Translations under genes and position numbers: made by a program
Notes under the pieces: model-generated
Database searches by the model: none
What the model was told of the DNA's origin: nothing
Seen by the model: the letters and a program-made list of their open reading frames with translations, nothing else
In this document: positions 42,951-51,382 of the stretch, piece by piece
Position numbering within the stretch: the first letter of the stretch is position 1
Layout of the letters: every line of letters starts with the position of its first letter
Assembly (NCBI GenBank): GCA_022828085.1
Contig: JAJEIY010000074.1
Coordinates: 1 to 64,000 of the forward strand
Length of the DNA: 64,000 bases
Source: Acidobacteriota bacterium
GTDB lineage: Bacteria; Acidobacteriota; Vicinamibacteria; Marinacidobacterales; Marinacidobacteraceae
Direction of reading: 5' to 3'

Positions 42951-44711
42951 ATGAGCAGACGCATCGCACCGACCGTGTTTCCGGCCGCCCTGGCGGCGGC
43001 CCTCGTCCTGGGAGTTCTCGCGGTTCCCCGGGGAGCCCTCGCCCAGGCCGCGCCGGCCCAGGCTCCGATCAACACCTACAACGCCATCCACCACCCGGTC
43101 GTGGGGCGGAACGGGATGGTGGCCAGCCAGAACTTCCTGGCCACCCGGGTCGGCGTGGACATCCTGCGCCAGGGCGGCAACGCCATCGACGCGGGGGTGG
43201 CCGTGGGGCTGGCGCTCGCGGTGACCCTGCCGCGCGCCGGCAATGTGGGGGGCGGCGGCTTCATCCTGCTGCACCTCGCCGAGGAGAACCGCACGGTCGC
43301 GGTGGACTTCCGCGAGACCGCTCCCGCGGCCGCGCACTCCGACATGTTCTTCGGGGAGGACGGCGAGGTCGATGAGGACGAGTACCGCTTCAGCCACAAG
43401 TCGTCCGCGACTCCCGCGTCGGTGGCCGGCTTCGATCACCTGCTGCGGAACTACGGCACGATGAGCTGGCGGGAAGTGGCCGCGCCGGCCATCGAGCTGG
43501 CGCGCGACGGCGTGCCAGTGTGGGAGGACCTGGCCGTGAACCTCGCCCGCAGCAAGGCGCGGCTCACCGCCAACGCCGCCTCGCGGGCCAAGTTCTACAA
43601 GCCCGACGGCTCGAACTACGAGGTGGGCGACGTCTGGCGGCAGCCGGATCTGGCCTGGACACTGGAGCAGATCGCCGAGGGGGGCGCCGACGCGTTCTAC
43701 CAAGGCGAGATCGCGCGCCGCATCGCCGCCGACATGGCGAAGCACAACGGCCTGATCACGATGGAAGACCTGGCGGGCTACCGCGTCGTCGAGCGCGAAC
43801 CGGTGCGCGGCACCTTCCGGGGATACGACATCGCGGCCATGTCGGCGCCCAGTTCGGGCGGGATGCACATCGTCCAGATGCTGAACATCTTCGAGAACTT
43901 CCCGCTGAAGGAGATGGGCTACGGCAGCGCGGACGCCATGCACGTCATGGCCGAGTCGATGCGGCTCGCCTACGCCGACCGCAGCAAGTACCTGGGCGAC
44001 CCGGACCACCTTGATCTCCCGGTCGCCGCGCTCACGAGCAAGGACTACGCGGCGGAACTCGCGAAGGGCATCTCCCTCAGCCGCGCCCGGCCGTCAGCGG
44101 AGGTCGCCCCCGGCAACCTGGCGCCCTACGAGAGCCCGGAGACCACCCACTACTCGGTCCTCGACAGCGAGGGCAACGCGCTGGTCAACACCTACACGCT
44201 GATGTTCTCCTACGGCTCGGGGGTCGTGATCGACGGCACCGGCATCCTCATGAACAACAACCTCGGCAACTTCACGCTGAGGCCCGACATCCCCGACGCC
44301 TTCGGGCTGATGGGAAGCGCGGACAACCAGATCGCGGCGGGACGTCGCCCGGTCAGTTCGATGACGCCGATCATCGTGCTGCGCGAGGGCCGGCCGTTCC
44401 TGCTCACCGGAAGTCCGGGCGGCAGCCGCATCATCACCACCAACCTGCAACTGCTGGTGAACGTGCTCGAACACGGCATGAACATCGCCGACGCCACCGC
44501 GCGGCCCCGGATGCACCACCAGTGGTTCCCGGACCGGCTGGAGGTGGAGAGCGGCTTCAGCCCCGACGTGATCCGCGCGCTGCGGGCCCGCGGCCACGAC
44601 GTGCAGTTCAGCGCCGGCATGGGGAGCCTGCAGACGGTGATGTTCGCCGAAGGATTGTTCTACGGCTACGGCGACCCGCGCCGGCCGGGGGCGATGGCGC
44701 TCGGGTACTGA
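42951..44711 (+). CDS. ggt: gamma-glutamyltransferase
   Basis: A 586-residue periplasmic enzyme. The start was set at MSRRIAPTVFPAALAAALVL, a signal peptide ending near ALAQA; the longer ORF runs through the HEPN remnant. The autocatalytic nucleophile is the second Thr of ESPETTHYSVLDSEGNAL. The NNNLGNF, RRPVSSMTPIIVL and LTGSPGGSRIITT blocks are conserved. It cleaves or transfers gamma-glutamyl groups, for example from glutathione, after self-processing into two subunits. Confidence 0.94.
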   Translation: MSRRIAPTVFPAALAAALVLGVLAVPRGALAQAAPAQAPINTYNAIHHPVVGRNGMVASQNFLATRVGVDILRQGGNAIDAGVAVGLALAVTLPRAGNVGGGGFILLHLAEENRTVAVDFRETAPAAAHSDMFFGEDGEVDEDEYRFSHKSSATPASVAGFDHLLRNYGTMSWREVAAPAIELARDGVPVWEDLAVNLARSKARLTANAASRAKFYKPDGSNYEVGDVWRQPDLAWTLEQIAEGGADAFYQGEIARRIAADMAKHNGLITMEDLAGYRVVEREPVRGTFRGYDIAAMSAPSSGGMHIVQMLNIFENFPLKEMGYGSADAMHVMAESMRLAYADRSKYLGDPDHLDLPVAALTSKDYAAELAKGISLSRARPSAEVAPGNLAPYESPETTHYSVLDSEGNALVNTYTLMFSYGSGVVIDGTGILMNNNLGNFTLRPDIPDAFGLMGSADNQIAAGRRPVSSMTPIIVLREGRPFLLTGSPGGSRIITTNLQLLVNVLEHGMNIADATARPRMHHQWFPDRLEVESGFSPDVIRALRARGHDVQFSAGMGSLQTVMFAEGLFYGYGDPRRPGAMALGY

Positions 44712-44820
44712 GGGCGGACGGCAGACGAATCGTCGTTCTGGAATTGATGGTCCCGGCGATGGCCTGCCGGTTGGCTCTGCCGAACTGCGCGGCTTCGCGG
44801 CGACTGCTCCAGGACGCTTA

Positions 44821-44832
44821 GTTCTAGAATTG
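44821..44832 (+). promoter_or_regulatory. possible hicB operator/-10 with 12-base direct repeat
   Basis: GTTCTAGAATTG contains the palindrome TTCTAGAA and a -10-like TAGAAT 11 bases before the hicB ATG. A near-identical GTTCTGGAATTG lies at 44735-44746 (11 of 12). Such a pair could bind the HicAB complex. The 129-base gap holds nothing else. Confidence 0.3.
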
Positions 44833-44840
44833 CCAAGACC

Positions 44841-45068
44841 ATGCAAGAGGGCCGCTCCCTGAACAGCTACACCGCCATTGTGGAGCGGTGTCCGGATACC
44901 GGTTTGTACGTAGGTTACGTTCCTGGGTTTCCGGGCGCGCACAGCCAGGGGGAAACGCTAGAGGAACTCAACTCGAACCTGAAGGAAGTCATCGCGTTGA
45001 TTCTCGAGGAAGGCGTTCCCGCGATGGCGGGGGAGTTCGTCGGCACCCAGACCGTCGTCGTGGCCTGA
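44841..45068 (+). CDS. hicB: HicB-like antitoxin (short form)
   Basis: A 75-residue protein. The partly degraded RNase H-like fold is marked by YTAIVERCPDTGLYVGYVPGFPGAHSQGETLEEL and LNSNLKEVIALILEE. No DNA-binding domain follows, as in the short HicB class. It should neutralise the HicA mRNA interferase. The original hicA ATG lies 6 bases after the hicB stop, giving the B-A order. Confidence 0.88.
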   Translation: MQEGRSLNSYTAIVERCPDTGLYVGYVPGFPGAHSQGETLEELNSNLKEVIALILEEGVPAMAGEFVGTQTVVVA

Positions 45069-45093
45069 GCCGGCATGCCGCCGGTCCCCGTCC

Positions 45094-45280
45094 TTAACAG
45101 CCTGTGGCAAAACTCACGCGGCGTTCGACGGGCGATGCATCCCGGCTGAACCGCGCCTCTCCGAGGCGCTCTGCGTTGCGTTTCGGTCGAAATACACCCG
45201 GTATTCCTCCCTCACGCGCCTTGTCAGCCGGGCGCCTCGCCCGTCTCGGCGCTCACGTGAGTTTCACCACAGGCTGTTAA
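45094..45280. mobile_element. 179-base MITE-like element with TTAA duplication, inserted in hicA
   Basis: The element runs from 45098 to 45276. Its ends are CAGCCTGTGGCAAAACTCACG and CGTGAGTTTCACCACAGGCTG, an inverted repeat matching at 19 of 21 positions. TTAA stands directly on both sides (45094-45097 and 45277-45280), as a target duplication should. It encodes no transposase. The interior shares CCCGGTATTCCTCCCTC and CGCGCCTTGTCAGC with the copy at the pta 3' end. The insertion separates the hicB-hicA promoter side from most of hicA. Confidence 0.8.
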
Positions 45281-45290
45281 GCCACGTGAG

Positions 45291-45482
45291 GTGATCGCCA
45301 TCCTGGCCGGACTCGGTTTCGACGAGGTTCGTCAGCGTGGATCCCACAAGCGGTTTCGCCATCCGGACGGCCGTGCGACGACCGTGCCTGTCCATGCTGG
45401 CCGCGATCTGTCGCCGATCCTGCTCCGCCGTATCGCTCGGGATGTCGGCATGAACGTCCGCGAGTTCATCGCGACCCGCTGA
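45291..45482 (+). CDS. hicA: HicA-like toxin, N-terminally truncated form
   Basis: 63 residues from a GTG: (M)IAILAGLGFDEVRQRGSHKR through HAGRDLSPILLRRIARDVGM. The catalytic histidine of the dsRBD-like fold is retained in RQRGSHKRF. Compared with the reconstructed ancestor, 11 residues are missing, including the first turn of helix 1. In frame, the nearest upstream stop is a TGA inside the element, so this GTG is the only usable start. It might be weakly active or silent. It is convergent with the M16 gene, 11 bases away. Confidence 0.7.
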   Translation: MIAILAGLGFDEVRQRGSHKRFRHPDGRATTVPVHAGRDLSPILLRRIARDVGMNVREFIATR

Positions 45483-45493
45483 CGGGCTGGGTG

Positions 45494-48232
45494 CTACAGC
45501 GGCGCGCCTTCGGCGTCCACCCGGCGCACCGGGCCGAGTCCTTCGAGCGCCGGTCCCAGCCGGTTCTCGTCGCCGACCGCCACCAGCGCGCTGCCCTCGG
45601 GTCCGAGACGGCGGGCCGCGGCTTCCGCGACCTGGTCGCGGGTCACGGCCTCGATCCGGTCCGGATAGTCCTGGATATCGGTTAGCGGGCCGCCCCGCTG
45701 GAGCACGGCGGTGATCACCGCGCCCACCCCGGCGAGGGTCTCGAAGCGCTGCGCGTGGGTCCGGGAGAGGGCGAGCTTCGCCTCCCGGAGTTCCCGCAAC
45801 CGGACCGGACGCTTCCCGGAGGCCAGGCCGTGCACCTCGGACAGGAGTTGGCGGATCGCGGGCGCCGCCTGATCCATGTTCAGCGAGGCGGAGGCCGAGA
45901 GGATCGACCGGCGCGGGAGTTGCCGCACGCCCGCGAACGCCCCGTAGGTGGCGCCCATCCGCTCGCGGAGGTTCAGGTTGAGCCGGCTGGAGAACCCGCC
46001 GCCCAGGATCTGGAGCGCCAGGCGCAGGGCGAGGCGGTCGTCGGAGTCCCGCGCCGGTCCCTGCTTCCGCCAGGCGACGACCGCCTGGGGGCTCTCCTTG
46101 CCGGTCGGGTGGAGCAGCACCCCGGTCTCCGCCGCCGGCGGATCGGCCGGCGGCTTGCGCTCCACCGAACGCCCCGCTTCCCAGGCGCCGAAGAACTCCT
46201 CCATGACCTCCACCGCCCGGTCGGGATCCAGATCGCCGCACAGGATCATCCGGCAACCGTCGGGCCGGAAATGCGCCCGGTGGAAGTCCGCGAGATCGGA
46301 AGTCGCAATGCCCGGGAGCGTTTGTTCGTCCCCGCGCCAGCCATAGGGGTGCCCGTCGGAGTACGCCGTCCGGCGGACGATCCGGCGCAGCACCGAGGTC
46401 GGCTCGGCGCGGGACTCCTTCAGCGCGTCGAGCCGGATGGGCACGATCCGTTCGAGCTCCGCGTCAGGGAACGCCGGATTCAGGAGGAGGTCGGCCGTGA
46501 GTTCGAGGGTGGGATGGAGGTGCTCCGAGAGGCTCGAGAAGGAGACGGAGACGAACTCCGTGCCGGCCTGCGCCCCGATGTCGGCGCCGATCCGGTCGGC
46601 CTCGGCCTCGAACTCGCGGGCGGTCCGGGTCTTCGTGCCCCGGTTCAGCATCTCCGCGGTGAGGCTCGCGAGTCCCGCCAGGTCCCGGGATTCCTCCTGC
46701 TTGCCCCCGTTCATCATGATCGTGCCGACGATCTTGGGGAGGTCGTGGCGCGGGAGCACGTAGAGGCGCACCCCGTTTCCGAGGTCGCGGGTCTCGGGCA
46801 ACGGGGGGTCGAAGTGCCCCCGCCGGCCGCGACGCGGCATCCGGGACCGGTCCGGCTCCGGGGCAAGCCGAGGGTTCTCGGGCGCCGGGGAGGCGGCGGG
46901 CGCCTGCCATTCGCCGGGGCCGACGCGCGCCGGGACGACCGGCGGCTCCCCTTCCGCTTCGGGGTCCCCGTAGAGCAGTTCGACGCGCGGGGTAAGCAGG
47001 TACTTCCGCGCTGCCCGCTGCAGGTCGTCCCGGGTCACTTGCCGGTAGCGGATCCAGTGCTCCGTCAGCTTCTCGGGGTCCCCCGCGAAGGTCGCGTAGC
47101 GGGCGAGCAGGTCGGCCTTGGTCCCGAGCCGCTCGAGCGCCCCCAGGAAGGCGACCTGGGTCGCCGCCTTCACCCGCTGCAGCTCCTCGTCGGTCGGCCC
47201 CTCGTCCGCCATCCGGACGAGCTCCTCGTCCATCTGGTCGCGCAGCCGGGACAGGGGCACCTGCGGCCGGGCCGTCGCCACCACCCCGGTGAGGCCGCCG
47301 GATTCGAGCGAATAGTGAAAGGCGCTGACGTCGGAAGCCGTCCGGTCCTCGTAGACCATGCGCCGATAGAGGCGTGAGTTCAGGCCGTCGGAGAGGATCT
47401 CCGACAGCATGTCGAGGGCCGGTTCGTCCTCGTGGAAGAACGGGACCGTGGACCAGCCGCAGTAGAGGCGCGCGTGGGGCACCGCCTCCGGGACCACGAT
47501 GCGGCGGTGGGAGGCCCGCGCCTCCGGCGGGAACGACGGACGGCCGGGGACCCTGCCCGGCGGGATGGGCCCGAAGTAGCGGCGCACCAGTTCCATCGCG
47601 CGCCGCTCGTCGTAGTCGCCGGCGACCACCAGGACCGCGTTGTTCGGCGCGTACCAGGTGCGGAAAAAGTCGTGCACCTCGCCGAGGTCGGACGCGGCCA
47701 GGTGCGCCATGTCCCCGATCACGTCCCACGAATAGGGGTGTCCGGGCGGGAACAGCGCGTGGAACATCTTCTCCCACGCGGTTCCGTAGGGCACGTTGTC
47801 CATGCGCTGGAAACGCTCGTTCCGGACCACTTCGCGCTGGGTGTCCAGCTTGGTCTGGTCGAGCACGTCGAGGAGATACGCCATCCGGTCCGATTCGGCC
47901 CAGAGCGCGAGGCCGAGCGCCTCCCGCGGCACCGTCTCGTAGTAGTTCGTCCGGTCGTGGCTCGTGGTGCCGTTCACGCCGCCCGCGGACAGGCTGGCGC
48001 CCGCCCGCTCCATCAGCCGGATGAAGTGGCTGTTGTTGTGGCGGGAGCCCTCGAACATGAGGTGCTCGAAGAGGTGGGCGAACCCGGTCCGCCAGGGCTG
48101 CTCGTTCTTGGACCCGACGTGGTACCAGAGCGCCACGTGCACGACCGGCAGGCGCCGGTCCTCGTGGAGCAGCACCCGGAGTCCGTTCCCGAGGGTCCGC
48201 GCCTTGACGGGGACCGAGATGTCGCGGGCCAT
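45494..48232 (-). CDS. M16 family zinc metallopeptidase, two-domain
   Basis: A 912-residue protein with two M16 halves in one chain. The inverted zinc motif HLFEHLMFEG (HxxEH) is near residue 55, with the distant Glu ligand expected in the EVVRNERFQR region. The C-terminal half (from about ETRDLGNGVRLYVLPRHD) lacks the motif and is the inactive partner. R/Y substrate-binding residues are likely in SSRLNLNLRERMGATYGAF. The start was set at MARDISVPVKARTLGNGLRV; no signal peptide is visible with either start, so it may be cytoplasmic or exported by an unseen route. It degrades peptides; specificity unknown. Confidence 0.9.
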   Translation of the reverse strand: MARDISVPVKARTLGNGLRVLLHEDRRLPVVHVALWYHVGSKNEQPWRTGFAHLFEHLMFEGSRHNNSHFIRLMERAGASLSAGGVNGTTSHDRTNYYETVPREALGLALWAESDRMAYLLDVLDQTKLDTQREVVRNERFQRMDNVPYGTAWEKMFHALFPPGHPYSWDVIGDMAHLAASDLGEVHDFFRTWYAPNNAVLVVAGDYDERRAMELVRRYFGPIPPGRVPGRPSFPPEARASHRRIVVPEAVPHARLYCGWSTVPFFHEDEPALDMLSEILSDGLNSRLYRRMVYEDRTASDVSAFHYSLESGGLTGVVATARPQVPLSRLRDQMDEELVRMADEGPTDEELQRVKAATQVAFLGALERLGTKADLLARYATFAGDPEKLTEHWIRYRQVTRDDLQRAARKYLLTPRVELLYGDPEAEGEPPVVPARVGPGEWQAPAASPAPENPRLAPEPDRSRMPRRGRRGHFDPPLPETRDLGNGVRLYVLPRHDLPKIVGTIMMNGGKQEESRDLAGLASLTAEMLNRGTKTRTAREFEAEADRIGADIGAQAGTEFVSVSFSSLSEHLHPTLELTADLLLNPAFPDAELERIVPIRLDALKESRAEPTSVLRRIVRRTAYSDGHPYGWRGDEQTLPGIATSDLADFHRAHFRPDGCRMILCGDLDPDRAVEVMEEFFGAWEAGRSVERKPPADPPAAETGVLLHPTGKESPQAVVAWRKQGPARDSDDRLALRLALQILGGGFSSRLNLNLRERMGATYGAFAGVRQLPRRSILSASASLNMDQAAPAIRQLLSEVHGLASGKRPVRLRELREAKLALSRTHAQRFETLAGVGAVITAVLQRGGPLTDIQDYPDRIEAVTRDQVAEAAARRLGPEGSALVAVGDENRLGPALEGLGPVRRVDAEGAPL

Positions 48233-48296
48233 TTCGGCGGCAGCCGGCCCGCGGGAAGCTGCGAAGGACGTCGGATCAGGCACGAAGGGCCGGGAA

Positions 48297-48302
48297 TATA
48301 CT
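48297..48302 (+). promoter_or_regulatory. -10-like element for the tandem cyclophilin operon
   Basis: TATACT matches the sigma70 -10 consensus well and lies about 31 bases before the TTG start. No clear -35 is seen at 17 bases upstream. It sits in the 101-base divergent gap with the M16 gene. Confidence 0.35.
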
Positions 48303-48333
48303 GCCCCTCTTCCTGACACCAGCGTTCCATTTC

Positions 48334-49497
48334 TTGCGGATAGCCCGGCGATTGACCCTCCGAAGCCTCCCGTTCAGCGGGACGGCTGCCGTCCTCGTTC
48401 TGGGCCTTGGCCTGGCGTGCGGAGCGGCCGCGCAGCCCGAGGACCTCTTCACCGCCGACCGCTCCGTCGAGGAGATGACGGGCAAGCAGGTGGTCTTCGA
48501 GACCACGCACGGGAGCTTCATCGTCGAGGTCCTGCCCGAGAAGGCCCCGAACCACGCCGCCTTCTTCCTGCTGCAGGCCGAGGAGGGCAACTACGACGGC
48601 ACCGCCTTCCACCGGGTCATCGCGCGCGGAATCGTCCAGGGCGGGGACCCGCTGACGCGGGACCCGGAAGCGACCGAGGCCTACGGAACCGGGGGGCTGC
48701 TGCGGCTCGCCCGCGAGCGCAACGACGAACGCCACGTCCGGGGCGCCGTCTCCGCGGTCCAGGTCCCCAGGCGACCAGACAGCGCCGGCTCCCAGTTCTT
48801 TCTCGTGGTGACCGATCAGCCGTCGCTCGACGGCGCCTACACCGTGTTCGCCCGGGTGGTCGAGGGCATCCATGAGGTCACCGTGATCTCCGAGCTCCCC
48901 GCGAACGAGCGCGGGATGCCGCTCGAGCGGGTGGAGGTGCTCCGCGCCACCGTCCGCGACCGCCCCCCGGAACTGCCGCCCCCATTCTCGGAGGAGACCG
49001 CGGCGGAACTGGCCAACTTTCGTGTCGTCCTGGAGACCCCGCACGGGGAGATCGGGATCGAGATGCTGCCGGAGACCGCTCCCGATCACGTGCGGAACTT
49101 CCTGCGCCTCTCGGCGCTCGGGGCCTACGACGGCACCGCGTTCCACCGGGTCGTCCCCGGCTTCGTCATCCAGACCGGCTGGATGGAGACCCGCGACCGC
49201 CCGGTGCCGGAGAGCATCGAGAAGCACATCACGAACCTGGCGCCGGAGTTCAGCGACATCCCCCACGAACCGGGCGTCGTCTCGATGGCGCGGCTGGACG
49301 CGCTCGACAGCGCCATGACCTCCTTCTTCATCGTGACCGGCCGGGCTTCGGAACTCGACGGCGAGTACTCGGTGTTCGGGCGGGTCGTTTCCGGATACGA
49401 GGTCGTGGAGACAATCGAGGCTCTGCCCGCCGGCGAGGACGAGGCGCCCTTCGAGCGCGTGGAGATCCTCCGCGCCCGCGTGGAGCCGATCGAATGA
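48334..49497 (+). CDS. secreted tandem cyclophilin (two peptidylprolyl isomerase domains)
   Basis: A 387-residue protein with a TTG start (a second TTG six codons later is possible). The signal sequence is GTAAVLVLGLGLACGAAAQP, with a possible lipobox Cys. Domain 1 covers about residues 50-210 (FHRVIARGIVQGGDP, SAGSQFFLVV) and domain 2 about 225-385 (FHRVVPGFVIQTGW, SAMTSFFIVTG). In domain 2, SQFF is replaced by TSFF and QGG by QTG, so its isomerase site is altered. It is coupled to the YpdA-like gene by an ATGA overlap. Confidence 0.9.
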   Translation: MRIARRLTLRSLPFSGTAAVLVLGLGLACGAAAQPEDLFTADRSVEEMTGKQVVFETTHGSFIVEVLPEKAPNHAAFFLLQAEEGNYDGTAFHRVIARGIVQGGDPLTRDPEATEAYGTGGLLRLARERNDERHVRGAVSAVQVPRRPDSAGSQFFLVVTDQPSLDGAYTVFARVVEGIHEVTVISELPANERGMPLERVEVLRATVRDRPPELPPPFSEETAAELANFRVVLETPHGEIGIEMLPETAPDHVRNFLRLSALGAYDGTAFHRVVPGFVIQTGWMETRDRPVPESIEKHITNLAPEFSDIPHEPGVVSMARLDALDSAMTSFFIVTGRASELDGEYSVFGRVVSGYEVVETIEALPAGEDEAPFERVEILRARVEPIE

Positions 49498-50504
49498 GTG
49501 CCGGGGCCGTGCTCGACGTGGCGATCGTCGGGGGAGGGCCGTCCGGACTCGCGACCGCGATCGAGTGCCAGCGGGCGGGGCTGAGCTACGAGGTGATCGA
49601 GAAGGGCAGCCTCGTGGACTCGATCCGCCGTTTTCCGGTCAACATGATCTTCTTCACCACCCCGGAACTGCTCGAGATCGGCGGGATGCCGCTCGTCTGC
49701 CACCGGGAGAAACCGTCGCGCTACGAGGCGCTCGTCTATTACCGGAAGGTCGCGCAGCGCTACGGCCTGCAGCCGCGGCTCTTCACGCGGGTGGAGCGGG
49801 TCGAGCGCGACGGGGCCTCGGATGGGAACGTCTTCACGCTCCACCTGCAGAGCGAGCGGGAGGGGATCCCCGACCCGGGCCCGGTCCAGGCGCGGAACGT
49901 GGTCCTGGCGATCGGCTACTACGAAAACCCGAACCGGCTCGACGTCCCCGGAGCGGAGCTCGACAAGGTCTCCTACCGCTACGTGGAGACCCATCCCTAC
50001 TTCGGGTCGAAAGTCGCCGTCATCGGGGGCGGCAACTCGGCGGCGGAAGCGGCGCTGGAACTCTTCCGGGCGGGGGTGGAGGTCACGCTCATCCACCGGG
50101 GCGAGACGCTCTCCTCGCACCTGAAGTACTGGGTGCGGCCGGACATCGAGAACCGCCTGGCGCGGCGTGAGATCGCCGGCTGGCTCGGCTCGGTGGTCGA
50201 GGAGATCCGGATGGACTCCCTGGTCCTGCGGGACCGCGAGGGTGCGAGGCACGACATCCCGAACGACTTCGTACTGGCGCTCCTCGGTTACCGGCCGCCC
50301 TACCGGTTCCTGGAGTCGCTGGGGGTGCGAAGCGAAGGCGCGGACGGGCGGCCGGTCACCGATCCGGAGACGTTCGCCACCGAGGTGCCCGGGCTCTACC
50401 TCGCCGGCGGGGTGGTCGCCGGACGCCGCACCAACATGGTCTTCATCGAGAACGGCCGCTTCCACGGGGAAGCCATCGTCCGCCACATCTGCGCGACGCG
50501 CTGA
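49494..50504 (+). CDS. ypdA: YpdA-like flavin disulfide reductase
   Basis: A 336-residue FAD/NAD(P)H protein. The FAD motif is [15 protein letters not shown] near the N-terminus, the NAD(P) motif is [17 protein letters not shown] (about residues 175-190), and [23 protein letters not shown] is the closing FAD block. There is no CxxC active site, as in YpdA, which reduces bacillithiol disulfide. It is therefore evidence for bacillithiol use, although no bsh genes are in the window. It overlaps the tandem cyclophilin and is 7 bases before the nitroreductase. Confidence 0.87.
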   Translation: MSAGAVLDVAIVGGGPSGLATAIECQRAGLSYEVIEKGSLVDSIRRFPVNMIFFTTPELLEIGGMPLVCHREKPSRYEALVYYRKVAQRYGLQPRLFTRVERVERDGASDGNVFTLHLQSEREGIPDPGPVQARNVVLAIGYYENPNRLDVPGAELDKVSYRYVETHPYFGSKVAVIGGGNSAAEAALELFRAGVEVTLIHRGETLSSHLKYWVRPDIENRLARREIAGWLGSVVEEIRMDSLVLRDREGARHDIPNDFVLALLGYRPPYRFLESLGVRSEGADGRPVTDPETFATEVPGLYLAGGVVAGRRTNMVFIENGRFHGEAIVRHICATR

Positions 50505-50511
50505 GGCCGGC

Positions 50512-51183
50512 ATGGCGGACAACCCGTGGACCGCCGTCGAGCTCGACTTCCCGGGGTTTCCCCCGGAGGAGATGGTCGAGCGGGCCCGGCGGTTCGCGGA
50601 GCACATGGTCCGCCGGCGGACGGTCCGGGACTTCGACTCCCGTCCGGTTCCCGAGCGCGTGATCGAGGCGGCGCTCCGCACCGCGGCGTCGGCCCCGAGC
50701 GGGGCGAACCTCCAGCCCTGGCGGTTCGTGGTGGTGCGGGACGCCCAGGTCAGGGCGCGGCTCCGCGAGGCGGCGGAAGCCGAGGAACGGGAGTTCTACG
50801 GCGGCAAGGCGCCGCCGGAATGGCTCGCCGCCCTCGCGCCCCTGGGCACCGACACCAACAAGCCGTTCCTCGTGGAAGCGCCGGTGCTCATCGCCATCTT
50901 CATGCAGCGGTACATCGCCCGCGCCGACGGGAAGCGGGTCCGGAACTACTACCACTCCGAATCGGTGGGCATCGCCGCCGGGTTCCTGATCGCGGCGCTC
51001 CACCACGCCGGACTCGCCACCCTCACCCACACGCCGAGCCCCATGGGATTCCTGAACGACCTCCTAGACCGCCCCGCGAACGAGGTTCCCTTCCTGCTCC
51101 TGGTGGCCGGCTATCCCAAGCCCGGCGCCCGGGTCCCCGACATCCAGCGCCTCCCCCTCGACGAGGTCGTCAGCACGAAATAG
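50512..51183 (+). CDS. nitroreductase family protein
   Basis: A 223-residue FMN-dependent oxidoreductase. The start is the ATG giving [16 protein letters not shown], 7 bases after the YpdA-like gene. The FMN-binding block is [20 protein letters not shown] followed by [19 protein letters not shown], and the C-terminal phosphate-binding part is [16 protein letters not shown]. The physiological substrate is unknown; grouping with YpdA suggests redox homeostasis. Confidence 0.88.
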   Translation: MADNPWTAVELDFPGFPPEEMVERARRFAEHMVRRRTVRDFDSRPVPERVIEAALRTAASAPSGANLQPWRFVVVRDAQVRARLREAAEAEEREFYGGKAPPEWLAALAPLGTDTNKPFLVEAPVLIAIFMQRYIARADGKRVRNYYHSESVGIAAGFLIAALHHAGLATLTHTPSPMGFLNDLLDRPANEVPFLLLVAGYPKPGARVPDIQRLPLDEVVSTK

Positions 51184-51200
51184 CGCCTCCGGTGGCGCAC

Positions 51201-51250
51201 CGGCTTGGAACGCCGGTCTCCGACCGGCACGCGCGGTGCTCCGCACCGCG
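51201..51250 (-). repeat. twin-hairpin dispersed repeat, copy 9
   Basis: In minus orientation: CGCGGTGCGGAGCACCGCGC, then GTGCCGGTC GGA GACCGGCGTTCCAAGCCG. It is the same sub-type as copies 8 and 10. The surrounding 199-base gap also contains the short direct repeats listed next. Confidence 0.65.
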
Positions 51251-51288
51251 GACGGCGCGACCCCCATCCACCCCCACGACGCGCACGG

Positions 51289-51380
51289 CTGCAACCGATA
51301 TCGACCGGAGCTCCCATCACCGACCCCCGATATCGACCGGAGCTTCCCCACCGGCATCGGCCAGAATCCCTGCAACCGAT
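51289..51380. repeat. short direct repeats before the amidohydrolase gene
   Basis: CCGATATCGACCGGAGCT occurs twice with a 32-base period (51295 and 51327), and CTGCAACCGAT occurs at both ends (51289 and 51370). The nested arrangement may be an old duplication or a tandem binding site. The ATG of the amidohydrolase follows three bases after the last repeat. Confidence 0.5.
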
Positions 51381-51382
51381 TC

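Larger units (their letters stand above)
45075..45482 (+). pseudogene. hicA: ancestral hicA reading frame, interrupted in codons 7-8
   Basis: The ATG here begins MPPVPVL, then the frame enters the insertion element and stops after 17 more codons. If the element and one TTAA copy are removed, the frame joins exactly to give MPPVPVLKPREVIAILAGLG, followed by the rest of HicA (74 residues). The sequence PVLKPREVI is a canonical HicA opening. The intact downstream part is listed separately because it has a GTG that might still be used. Confidence 0.75.
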
